17,616 bases of DNA from an uncultured Eubacteriales bacterium (lineage in GTDB: Bacteria > Bacillota > Clostridia > Oscillospirales > Oscillospiraceae), in the NCBI GenBank assembly GCA_900549885.1, contig URQA01000041.1, forward strand, positions 1 to 17,616, in the 5' to 3' direction. The position numbers and the translations under genes are program-made. Each line of letters opens with the position of its first letter. The stretch's first letter is position 1. Below are positions 7,334 to 14,650 of this stretch, piece after piece. The notes below the pieces were generated by a model, which worked only from the letters and a program-made list of their open reading frames with translations, was not told where the DNA came from and ran no database searches.

Positions 7334-9124
7334 ATGAAAAAACGTTTGTTGTCAGGTTTGCTGGCCGTCATGATGGTCTGCCTGTCCATCATGACAGTGG
7401 CCAGCGCCGCCCCCGCCACCCACACGGTGGTAGCGGGTGACAGCCTGTCTTCGCTGGCCCAGAGGTATCTGGGTTCGGCGGACCGGTGGAAGGAGATCTA
7501 CGAGGCCAACCGGGATGTCATCTCCGATCCAAACAGTATCTATGTAGGTCAGCAGCTACGCATCCCCGGCGGTAGCTCCACGGCACCTGATGAAGGGACG
7601 AAGCCCGCGCCCGACAAGGGCGGCTCCACCGTGGTGCCCACCCCCGAGGTGGATAAGAGCACCCAGCCCCGGGTCATCATCACCACGGACCTGGAGATCG
7701 ATGACATGAACGGCATCCTGCTCAGTCTGTTGTTCTCCAACGACTATGACCTAGCGGGCATCGTGTGGACCGCCGGTAAGTTCCACTTCTCCGGTGATGG
7801 GGAGCACACGCTCCAAGAGGCCATCGACCTGTGGTACCCTGGCTATGAGATCTCCTGCGAGGCCACCACGGCCGGCGGCACCATCGAGAATCCCGGCCAG
7901 GCCAAGGAGATGCGCCCTGCCGATCCCACCTTCCTAGAGCGGGCCATCGACGTGTGGTACCGGGCCGACTACGAGCACCTCAGCCAGAACGACCCCAACT
8001 ACCCCACCCCCGATTACCTGCTGAGCATCACCAAGACCGGCAACATCGCCTTCGAAGGCGATTACCATGAGGACACCGAGGGCTCCGACCTGATCCGGGC
8101 CTGCATCCTGGACGATGATCCCCGTCCTCTGTACATCCAGCACTGGGGCGGCATCAACACCACTGTCCGCGCCTTGGTGAGCATCTATGAAGAATACCAT
8201 GAGACTGAGCAGTGGCCTGAGATCCAGGCCAAAGTGGTGGATAAGGTCCGTATCAGCGGCAACGGCGAGGACAACTGCCGTGCCTACAGCAAGATCGACG
8301 AGCTCTATCCTGGCCTGAAGGACAGCGACTGGACTGGCTTCGGCGGGTTCACCGACTTCTTTGCCATCTATGACGCTCCCGAGGCCCTGCGCCCCTACTA
8401 TCAGGCCGAGTGGCTTACCGATGCCTTTAAGTTCGACCACGGCCGGCTCATGGAGCACTTCCTGCTGATGAACGACGGCCAGGTGATCTACGGCGAACCC
8501 TTCTGCTATCAGTATGGCCTGGTGAACTATATCGACTGGCCGCAGTGCGCCAAGGAAGGCTGGGCCAACCCGATGATCGGTCAGGAGGGCGGGCTAGACT
8601 TCTTCCCCCTGGGCCAGCGCTCCGAGTACGACACCTATGACTGGTGCTGCGCTCAGTTCGGAATGGCGTCCTTCGTGGACCTGGGTCTGCGCCAAGGGGT
8701 CAAGAACTCGGAGACCCGCTATGTAGAGGCCATGTTCGAGGATCTGGCCGCTCGGGCCGACTGGGCCGTGGGCAGCGCGGATGTTTGCAACCATGCCCCT
8801 GTGATCACCGCCGCGCCCCAGGATGTCACCGCCAAGGCCGGTGAGACCGTGACCCTCACCGCCGCAGCCGGCGATCCCGACGGTGACGCCCTCACCACCA
8901 CCTGGTGGGTGCCCGCCAGCGCCTGCACCTACCAGGGCGCTCCCATCGAGGACAACGCACCTCAGTGGAAGCTGTCCGCCCCTAATGCCCTGACTACCCA
9001 GTTCACCGTTCCCGAGGATGCTCAGGCGGGCGATATTTTCGTGGTGAATCTGGAGGTTCAGGATGCCGGAGTGGAAAGACCGATGACTCGTTTCGCACAG
9101 GTCGTAATTACCGTTGAGGCCTGA
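7334..9124 (+). CDS. exported LysM protein with Sde182/DUF1593 nucleoside-hydrolase-like domain
   Basis: A 596-residue exported protein. Residues 1-25 are a signal peptide ending in ASA. Residues 30-79 form one LysM domain (HTVVAGDSLSSLAQRYLG ... VGQQLRIPGG), which normally binds peptidoglycan glycan. A Pro/Lys/Asp-rich linker follows. From residue 113 a DUF1593/Sde182-type domain begins with VIITTDLEIDDMNG; Asp119, Asp123 and Asp124 resemble the metal-binding DxDxDD motif of nucleoside hydrolases. The last 110 residues are the beta-sandwich found at the C-terminus of the Sde182 (cellulose-binding protein) family. The frame is open 123 nt further upstream, but the ATG at 7334 follows AAAGGATG and begins the signal peptide. 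It is probably co-transcribed with the esterase. A surface role in glycan or nucleoside handling is likely; the substrate is not known. Confidence 0.88.
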   Translation: MKKRLLSGLLAVMMVCLSIMTVASAAPATHTVVAGDSLSSLAQRYLGSADRWKEIYEANRDVISDPNSIYVGQQLRIPGGSSTAPDEGTKPAPDKGGSTVVPTPEVDKSTQPRVIITTDLEIDDMNGILLSLLFSNDYDLAGIVWTAGKFHFSGDGEHTLQEAIDLWYPGYEISCEATTAGGTIENPGQAKEMRPADPTFLERAIDVWYRADYEHLSQNDPNYPTPDYLLSITKTGNIAFEGDYHEDTEGSDLIRACILDDDPRPLYIQHWGGINTTVRALVSIYEEYHETEQWPEIQAKVVDKVRISGNGEDNCRAYSKIDELYPGLKDSDWTGFGGFTDFFAIYDAPEALRPYYQAEWLTDAFKFDHGRLMEHFLLMNDGQVIYGEPFCYQYGLVNYIDWPQCAKEGWANPMIGQEGGLDFFPLGQRSEYDTYDWCCAQFGMASFVDLGLRQGVKNSETRYVEAMFEDLAARADWAVGSADVCNHAPVITAAPQDVTAKAGETVTLTAAAGDPDGDALTTTWWVPASACTYQGAPIEDNAPQWKLSAPNALTTQFTVPEDAQAGDIFVVNLEVQDAGVERPMTRFAQVVITVEA

Positions 9125-9132
9125 CTTGTAAT

Positions 9133-9178
9133 TTGAGTTTCCCTTCCTCGGCCAGGTGGTCATCCGTTCGCAAATGTC
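9133..9178. repeat. 46-nt direct repeat, copy B (3' of the LysM gene)
   Basis: It begins 8 nt after the LysM gene stop codon and matches copy A (7211-7256) in the same orientation. It ends about 47 nt before the terminator hairpin. Confidence 0.75.
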
Positions 9179-9225
9179 ACCATAATACACGTTTCCCCCA
9201 CCTGTGCCATCCTCCTTTTACGGGA

Positions 9226-9262
9226 CGCGCCGCGGAAGCGAGCTTCCGCGGCGCGCTCTGTT
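9226..9262 (+). terminator. terminator of the esterase-LysM unit
   Basis: A perfect 13-bp GC-rich stem (CGCGCCGCGGAAG pairing with its complement, 9226-9255) closes a CGAG tetraloop and is followed by CTCTGTTTCT. The T-run is interrupted, but the stem is very strong and lies just past two plus-strand genes. Confidence 0.7.
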
Positions 9263-9269
9263 TCTCCCT

Positions 9270-9306
9270 AAAAGACCGCCAAAGGCGCACGGCGCCCCTG
9301 GCGGTC
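9270..9306 (-). terminator. terminator of the minus-strand hydrolase operon
   Basis: GACCGCCA (9274-9281) pairs with TGGCGGTC (9299-9306), with an inner GGCGC/GCGCC stem. On the minus strand it is followed at once by TTTT (9273-9270). It lies 20 nt beyond the stop codon of the metallo-hydrolase gene. Confidence 0.75.
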
Positions 9307-9326
9307 GGTAATACGGGGAAGGCGGG

Positions 9327-10175
9327 TCAGGACAGGCTGGTTCCCCACAATTCCATCAGGTCGTCCTTGACCACGAAGAAGGAGGCCTTATTCCAGCGTA
9401 CGCGGCACAGGCGGTGCTCCGGATCGCCGGCCTCGGCATGGACGTGGTTGAGCTTGTCCTCGATGACGGCGGAGCCGTCGTAGATGCGCTCTACCAGGGC
9501 GATATAGTCGTCCAGATAGGAGTGGGCGATGGGAGCGCCGTTGTGGGCAGGGAAAATTGTGTTCCACTGGCCGGCCAGGCCCTTTAACCGGAGCATGTTC
9601 TCCCGGTGGGCTCGCAGTCGCTGATCCAGCGCAAAGGGCGGGCGTTCCGGGTGTGGGTAAGTCTCATACATGAGCACCTGGGCGCTCTCCGCTTCATCGC
9701 CCACAAAGAGAAACCCGTTCCGGCGGTCCAACAGGGCCAGAGAGCCGTTGGAGTGGGCAGAGATATCCAGCAGCTGGATGGGGCGGTTTCCCAGGTCTAG
9801 CACCTGGCCATCCTCCACATATTGGTGGACGAAGTCAGGGTAGGGCAGCTTGGATACGTCAAATGGGCCTTTAGCCAGGGTGAGCAGGTCGCTGTCCGCG
9901 CCTGGAAGCATCATGGCGCAGGACCACTCGCCGCAGCTGCCGGAGTGGTCCAAGTGGCCGTGGGTGAGGATGACCTGGACGGGCTTTTGGGTGAGCCGCT
10001 CCACGTAGGGGCGCAGGGTGCCGGAGCCCCAGCCGGTGTCGATGAGCAGGGCCTTCTCATCCCCCTCCAGCAGATACATATTCTGGGAGCCGTCCATAAA
10101 GTTAATGATCCAGGTGTCCTCGTTATATTTCCAACTGGTATACGAGGCAAAGATGTCCAAAAGGTCAGGCTGCAT
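9327..10175 (-). CDS. metallo-beta-lactamase-fold hydrolase
   Basis: A 282-residue cytoplasmic protein without a signal peptide. Metal ligands of the fold are in place: THGHLDHSG (His72, His74, Asp76, His77), His141 in ISAHSNGSL, Asp160 in LFVGDEAES and His211 in FPAHNG, so a two-metal site is likely. LLIDTGWGSG near residue 45 is the usual first strand motif. An AGGAG ribosome binding site lies 8 nt before the ATG. It starts 15 nt after the stop codon of the AraC-GH39 gene, so the two are one operon. The superfamily acts on thioesters, lactones, phosphodiesters and more; a lactone or ester of the imported sugar would fit, but nothing in the sequence decides this. Confidence 0.88.
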   Translation of the reverse strand: MQPDLLDIFASYTSWKYNEDTWIINFMDGSQNMYLLEGDEKALLIDTGWGSGTLRPYVERLTQKPVQVILTHGHLDHSGSCGEWSCAMMLPGADSDLLTLAKGPFDVSKLPYPDFVHQYVEDGQVLDLGNRPIQLLDISAHSNGSLALLDRRNGFLFVGDEAESAQVLMYETYPHPERPPFALDQRLRAHRENMLRLKGLAGQWNTIFPAHNGAPIAHSYLDDYIALVERIYDGSAVIEDKLNHVHAEAGDPEHRLCRVRWNKASFFVVKDDLMELWGTSLS

Positions 10176-10190
10176 GATAATTCTCCTTTC

Positions 10191-12773
10191 TCACTTGTCG
10201 CAGAAATTGATTTGTATCAGGCGGAATTCCAAGGGCTCCAGCACTGCGTCGTACTCTAGTACGCCATGGGAGATCTTGGGGGCGATAGACCGAACCAGGG
10301 GGTGAGCGCTGGCCTTCAGGTGTTCCAGCCGGTATTGGTCTAGGGAGGGGATCCTGCCTCCATCGGGAGCTCCCATTTTGACCCAGTAATCAAAGGCACT
10401 GCCGTGTTCCCGGTTGACAATGAATTCCACCGACTCGGACACAAGCCGGGCGGGAAGGCCGGACACCCGGAGCGAGAAGGGCTGGCGGCGCTGTTCGGAG
10501 AAGGGGGTATACCGGGTGGTTTTGTTGACATTGAGGCTTTTGTTATTGGCAAAGATATCGCTGAAATGCTCGTAGTTGTACAAAAGGATGGAAACGCAGT
10601 TCTGTGAGCGGGTGACGATATATCCCCTGCCTTGGGCCAAGACGGCTGGACAGAGCTGCCGAAGCGATTGATAAGCGAGGAACTGGGGCTTGCGGATGCC
10701 GTTGACGGTCAGTAGGCCAAGCCCCCCATGAAAGATATCATCAGAGAGGGGCTGCTCTTCGATGAAGTCGGAGACGGCCCAATATCCCAGACAGGCAAAA
10801 CGGCTGCTGTGTTCCAGGATATTTTTGATTACATAACAGCCGGCAAACAGCGTGTCGTTGATCAAATTGGAATGGGAAACGCTCAGGTTCCACTCTGTGA
10901 TCCAAAGCGGCAGGTGCCCCAGGCCGACTTCCTCCTGGAACCGGCTTAGGAACTGATGGAACTGTTCCAGGTAATCCGGGTCGGTGGACAGCGGGATGCC
11001 GGCCATCAACGGCAGTTGGGAACCGCCGGGGGCAGGGGTGACAAGATGGTCTGGCTGCCAAGAATGGAGATCGATCTTGATTTGAGCGGGCTGCCATACC
11101 ACGCTGTAGCACTGGGCGCAAAAAAAGTCCGGAGATACTCCCTGTTCCAACTCCCAGCGAAAGAAACGGCGTGCCCACTCGATGCTCTCTTGATGCATGA
11201 AGGTCATAGGAGGCGCTCCCACCTGGATGCGGGGGCTAATCGCTTTGATCGTCAGGTAGGTTTCCCGATACATGCGGAAGAACGCCAGGTCGTCCTGCAT
11301 ACCGAACATCTCGATGGAGGAATCCGCGTTGTTCCACAAGAGCACAGGAAGGTCCTCCACAGTCCGGAGACCGTAGCGTGCGATGATATGACGGAAAAAT
11401 GCGTTGATTAGCGCAAGCCATTCGCAGAGATCGGCAGGCTGCGAGGTATTATATTTGTTGTTGAAAATGATTTTCTGCCGGTCCAAGGCCAGTTCAATGG
11501 GCATAAAGGACAGCTGGAGCACGGGCTTCAAGCGAATCGAGAACAGAAAATCAAAGACTATGTCGATCGTTCTGAAGTTGAAAGCCAGCTCTCCTGTTTC
11601 GGTGCGGGTGACAACCATCATATCATCGGACAGCAGTCCGTGGAATTTGATGTATTCGAACCCGATCTGCCGCTGGACATCCTTTAATTGCTCCTGTACC
11701 TCACTGTAAAGAATCTCTTTGGCGCTGCCGATCCCCACCAGTTTTCGATACCGATCATCCAGATGACCGCAGATGCTGTCCCAGCTGCATTGGATCTGGA
11801 TCGGGTCCTTGGCGGGGGTGGGGACGCAGATGTGGTCGCGATTGGGAAGGTATCGTGAGAGCGCAGAGATGTCAAAACCGCTGTTGTCTGGCAGATTGCT
11901 GATATAATTGGTCCGGCGATCCCTTCCTGTGCCCAGGTGGTCTGCTTTTCTGTGGGTCTTGCGGTAGACGCTGGGGAGGGCGTTGTATTTGGCTTTGAAG
12001 GCGCGGCCAAAAGACTGGGCATTGGCGTAGCCGTTATTCAGCGCCACGGTATCGATGGGATCATCCGTGGAAGTCAAGTCGCTGACCGCATGGCTCAGAC
12101 GCACGCTGTTGTAGTAGTCAGAAAAGGTCGTGTCCAGATAACGGGAGAACAGAGATGAGAGATAAGGCGGAGACAGATGGACGGCATTGGCCAGCTGGAC
12201 AAGGCTTAGGTCCTCCCGATAGTGCTCGTCAATGTAGCGAACGATCTCGTTCATCCGCTCCAGATATTTGTCCTGTGCGCCCGTGAAGTCGGTACGGGAC
12301 ACCTGGAATTTCTGAGTGAGTTCCTTGAGCATGCTGTAAGCGAAGGATTTGTTGTCATACAAGGCGGCGGCATCCTGAGGCTGTGCGGTGTTGCGCTCCA
12401 CCATCAGAGCGATTAGGCTGCGCAGGTCGTCATACCGCCCTTTGTCCTCGTCTTTGCTGGAGTTGCACAGGAAATAGAGCTGGTCTGCATCTGTAAGGGA
12501 CAGGTCAAATTTGTGCAGATCCAGATGCACGATCAAGGCCGGACAGTTGTCTTGGCTGGACAACTCGTGGATATGGTTGCTGTTGACCAGCAGCAGGTCC
12601 CCTGCCCGTAGGCGGCTGGTCTCCCCCAGGACCTGGACGGTGGCAGTTCCCTTCAGGACAAAGATCAGCTCCACTGTGGGATGCCAGTGCTTATGGATGT
12701 CTGTGATCTGGGTGAGCTGCACTTGGAAGGGAACGCTTGGCGGGAAATCAAAGAGAAAATATGTATCATTCAT
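10191..12773 (-). CDS. AraC-type regulator fused to a GH39 glycosidase-like domain (acid/base residue lost)
   Basis: An 860-residue cytoplasmic protein. Residues about 10-90 form an AraC cupin sensor (HKHWHPTVELIFVLKGT). Residues about 170-280 form the AraC double helix-turn-helix (LVQLANAVHLSPPYLSSLFS and GYANAQSFGRAFKAKYN). From about 300 the chain resembles GH39 beta-xylosidases, including LQLSFMPIELAL, KAISPRIQVGAPP, the nucleophile region WITEWNLS (Glu627) and a C-terminal beta domain (VNREHGSAFDYWVKMGAP). The GH39 acid/base site, normally WNEPN, reads WNNAD here (Asn482), and HAY in the active site reads QCY. Hydrolysis by the usual mechanism is therefore doubtful and a sugar-sensing role is inferred. 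The ATG at 12773 with AGGTGA upstream is preferred over a GTG 9 nt earlier. It is divergent from the ABC importer and co-transcribed with the metallo-hydrolase. Confidence 0.9.
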   Translation of the reverse strand: MNDTYFLFDFPPSVPFQVQLTQITDIHKHWHPTVELIFVLKGTATVQVLGETSRLRAGDLLLVNSNHIHELSSQDNCPALIVHLDLHKFDLSLTDADQLYFLCNSSKDEDKGRYDDLRSLIALMVERNTAQPQDAAALYDNKSFAYSMLKELTQKFQVSRTDFTGAQDKYLERMNEIVRYIDEHYREDLSLVQLANAVHLSPPYLSSLFSRYLDTTFSDYYNSVRLSHAVSDLTSTDDPIDTVALNNGYANAQSFGRAFKAKYNALPSVYRKTHRKADHLGTGRDRRTNYISNLPDNSGFDISALSRYLPNRDHICVPTPAKDPIQIQCSWDSICGHLDDRYRKLVGIGSAKEILYSEVQEQLKDVQRQIGFEYIKFHGLLSDDMMVVTRTETGELAFNFRTIDIVFDFLFSIRLKPVLQLSFMPIELALDRQKIIFNNKYNTSQPADLCEWLALINAFFRHIIARYGLRTVEDLPVLLWNNADSSIEMFGMQDDLAFFRMYRETYLTIKAISPRIQVGAPPMTFMHQESIEWARRFFRWELEQGVSPDFFCAQCYSVVWQPAQIKIDLHSWQPDHLVTPAPGGSQLPLMAGIPLSTDPDYLEQFHQFLSRFQEEVGLGHLPLWITEWNLSVSHSNLINDTLFAGCYVIKNILEHSSRFACLGYWAVSDFIEEQPLSDDIFHGGLGLLTVNGIRKPQFLAYQSLRQLCPAVLAQGRGYIVTRSQNCVSILLYNYEHFSDIFANNKSLNVNKTTRYTPFSEQRRQPFSLRVSGLPARLVSESVEFIVNREHGSAFDYWVKMGAPDGGRIPSLDQYRLEHLKASAHPLVRSIAPKISHGVLEYDAVLEPLEFRLIQINFCDK

Positions 12774-12790
12774 ATAGTTCACCTGGAGTA

Positions 12791-12819
12791 AGAGTAACGT
12801 ATTTTGTTGGCTTTGTCAA
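12791..12819 (-). promoter_or_regulatory. promoter of the AraC-GH39/metallo-hydrolase operon
   Basis: On the minus strand a perfect TTGACA (12819-12814) is followed after 17 bp by TACTCT (12796-12791). The start of transcription near 12784 would leave a very short leader that just includes the AGGTGA ribosome binding site. Confidence 0.5.
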
Positions 12820-12914
12820 TGACACCTTTCATTTTTTAAGAAAAACAGAAGGGAAAACGTAAAAAGAAATGGAAAGGCTCCAAAAATTTAATAATAAAAG
12901 CATAAGGAGTCTCG

Positions 12915-12944
12915 TTGATTTTTATGTATTTTAGCCTATATAAT
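12915..12944 (+). promoter_or_regulatory. promoter of the ABC importer operon
   Basis: TTGATT (12915-12920) and a perfect TATAAT (12939-12944) are spaced by 18 bp. Transcription would start near 12951, giving a leader of about 135 nt before the ATPase gene. Confidence 0.6.
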
Positions 12945-13086
12945 AAAACGTGAACAGGAAGGAAAATTCTTGAAAGCTTTGTATTTTGGTTATAAAAATA
13001 AAATATGACAGTTATATGTTGAAAAATACAAATGATTTGAAAGAATACAGGAGAAGGCTCTGCTTTTTTAGTAAAGGGGTGCGCGC

Positions 13087-14637
13087 ATGGAACAGACGGC
13101 GAGGCATGAAGTCATTTTGGAATGCAGGGGCATCACGAAGGTGTTTGGCCCCGTGGTAGCGCTGGACAGAGTGGACTTGTTGGTAAAGCGGGGCGAGGTC
13201 CGGGGCTTGATCGGGGAGAACGGGTCTGGGAAATCCACCGTGACGTCTATCTTTTCCGGGATGCAGCCGGCGGACTCCGGTGAGATGTTCTACAAGGGAC
13301 AGCCCTGGAAGCCCCGTTCCATGGAGTGGGCAGCCACCCGGGGAGTGGGTATGATCGTCCAGGAGACAGGCACTGTGCCCGAGATCACGGTGGCAGAGAA
13401 TATGTTCCTGTGTCAGGCAGACCGCTTTGCCTCCTTCCGCAAAAAGAATGGGAGCCGCTGGGGATTTATCAACGGTTCGGCTATGATGAGGGCGGCGCAG
13501 AAGGCGCTGGACGACATTGGTGCATCCCACATCGACGCCCGGGCCAGGACGGACACCCTTGATATGCAGGACCGTAAGCTGGTAGAGGTAGCCAAGGTGT
13601 GGATGCAAGAGCCGGAGGTGCTGGTGGTGGACGAGACCACCACCGCCCTGTCCCAGAAGGGCCGCGACATCATTTACGACCTGATGGACCGGATGCGGAA
13701 GAGTGACCGGGCGGTGGTATTTATCTCTCATGACTTGGATGAGATCAAGGAGCGGTGCGACACCCTCACGGTTCTGAGAGACGGACATATCATCCGGACC
13801 TTTGAGAAGGCGGAATATGACGACGACGCCATCCGCGCCTCCATGATCGGCCGCGAGATGCAGGGCGATTATTACCGGGGCGACTGGGATGGGAGCCATG
13901 GGGATAAGGTGGTGCTGGAAATCCGGAATGCCGACTTGGGGGACCAGATGGTGGATTTCAGCCTCCAGGCCCATGAGGGAGAGATTTTGGGTATTGGCGG
14001 CCTGTCCCACTGCGGGATGCACACAGTAGGAAAGGTGCTTTTCGGCGATATAAAGCCGGCGCGGGGGATGGTCTTGGTCTACACCCGAAAGGAAGAGGGC
14101 GAGCCGGTGGTCAATCCCGCCTTCGCGATGAAACGAGGGATTGGATATGTGGCCAAGGACCGAGATGTGGAGTCGCTGAACACACAGACCTCGATCCGGG
14201 ATAATATCGCCATCGCCGGGCTGGACCGATTCGCCATCAAAAATTTCCTTATTACATATCGGAGAGAAAAAACCTACGTAGAACGGCAGCGGGATACCAT
14301 GCAGATCAAGTGCTTCTCCATCGACCAGGAGGTTTCCCAGCTGTCCGGCGGCAATAAGCAGAAGGTGGTCTTTGGAAAGTGGCTGGGGTGTGACTCCCAG
14401 ATTCTCATTCTGGACTGTCCTACTCGTGGGATCGATGTGGGTGTAAAGCAATCGATGTACCAAATGATGTATCAGATGAAGAAGCAGGGCAAGACCATTA
14501 TCATGATCTCGGAGGAGATGTCTGAGCTGATGGGGATGTCAGACCGGCTGATCATCATGAAGGACGGACATATCACCAAAGAATTTGCCCGCAGCGCCGA
14601 CCTGAGCGACCACGAGATCATCAAATACATGATTTAA
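13087..14637 (+). CDS. CUT2-type sugar ABC importer, double-NBD ATPase
   Basis: A 516-residue cytoplasmic ATPase of the RbsA/MglA/XylG type, with two nucleotide-binding domains in one chain. NBD1 has an intact Walker A (GENGSGKST, residues 43-51) and Walker B/catalytic Glu (VVDETTTAL, Asp182-Glu183), but its signature motif reads LDMQD (158-162) instead of LSxGQ. NBD2 has an intact signature LSGGN (419-423), a degenerate Walker A (GGLSHCGMHTV) as usual for this family, and LILDCPTRGID in which the Walker B Glu is Cys444. All defects fall in one composite ATP site. AAAGGGG lies 7 nt before the ATG. The two permeases and binding protein downstream complete the importer. The sugar is not evident. 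Confidence 0.93.
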   Translation: MEQTARHEVILECRGITKVFGPVVALDRVDLLVKRGEVRGLIGENGSGKSTVTSIFSGMQPADSGEMFYKGQPWKPRSMEWAATRGVGMIVQETGTVPEITVAENMFLCQADRFASFRKKNGSRWGFINGSAMMRAAQKALDDIGASHIDARARTDTLDMQDRKLVEVAKVWMQEPEVLVVDETTTALSQKGRDIIYDLMDRMRKSDRAVVFISHDLDEIKERCDTLTVLRDGHIIRTFEKAEYDDDAIRASMIGREMQGDYYRGDWDGSHGDKVVLEIRNADLGDQMVDFSLQAHEGEILGIGGLSHCGMHTVGKVLFGDIKPARGMVLVYTRKEEGEPVVNPAFAMKRGIGYVAKDRDVESLNTQTSIRDNIAIAGLDRFAIKNFLITYRREKTYVERQRDTMQIKCFSIDQEVSQLSGGNKQKVVFGKWLGCDSQILILDCPTRGIDVGVKQSMYQMMYQMKKQGKTIIMISEEMSELMGMSDRLIIMKDGHITKEFARSADLSDHEIIKYMI

Positions 14638-14650
14638 GGGGGGGGTAGAC

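Larger units (their letters stand above)
12774..13086. other. divergent regulatory region between the AraC-GH39 and ABC importer genes
   Basis: A strongly AT-rich gap of 313 nt with no credible gene. It carries one promoter for each direction (12791-12819 minus, 12915-12944 plus) and a plus-strand leader of about 135 nt in which no known riboswitch fold is visible. The layout suits control of the importer by the divergent AraC-GH39 protein. Confidence 0.65.

Noticed and set aside
12951..13086. Riboswitch in the importer leader
   Set aside because: The leader is long enough, but no conserved core of a known riboswitch class and no terminator stem is visible.
13012..14463. Long minus-strand open frame (483 codons) opposite the ABC ATPase gene
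   Set aside because: The sense strand encodes clear Walker and signature motifs; the antisense product is His/Gly/Pro-rich with no fold or ribosome binding site.
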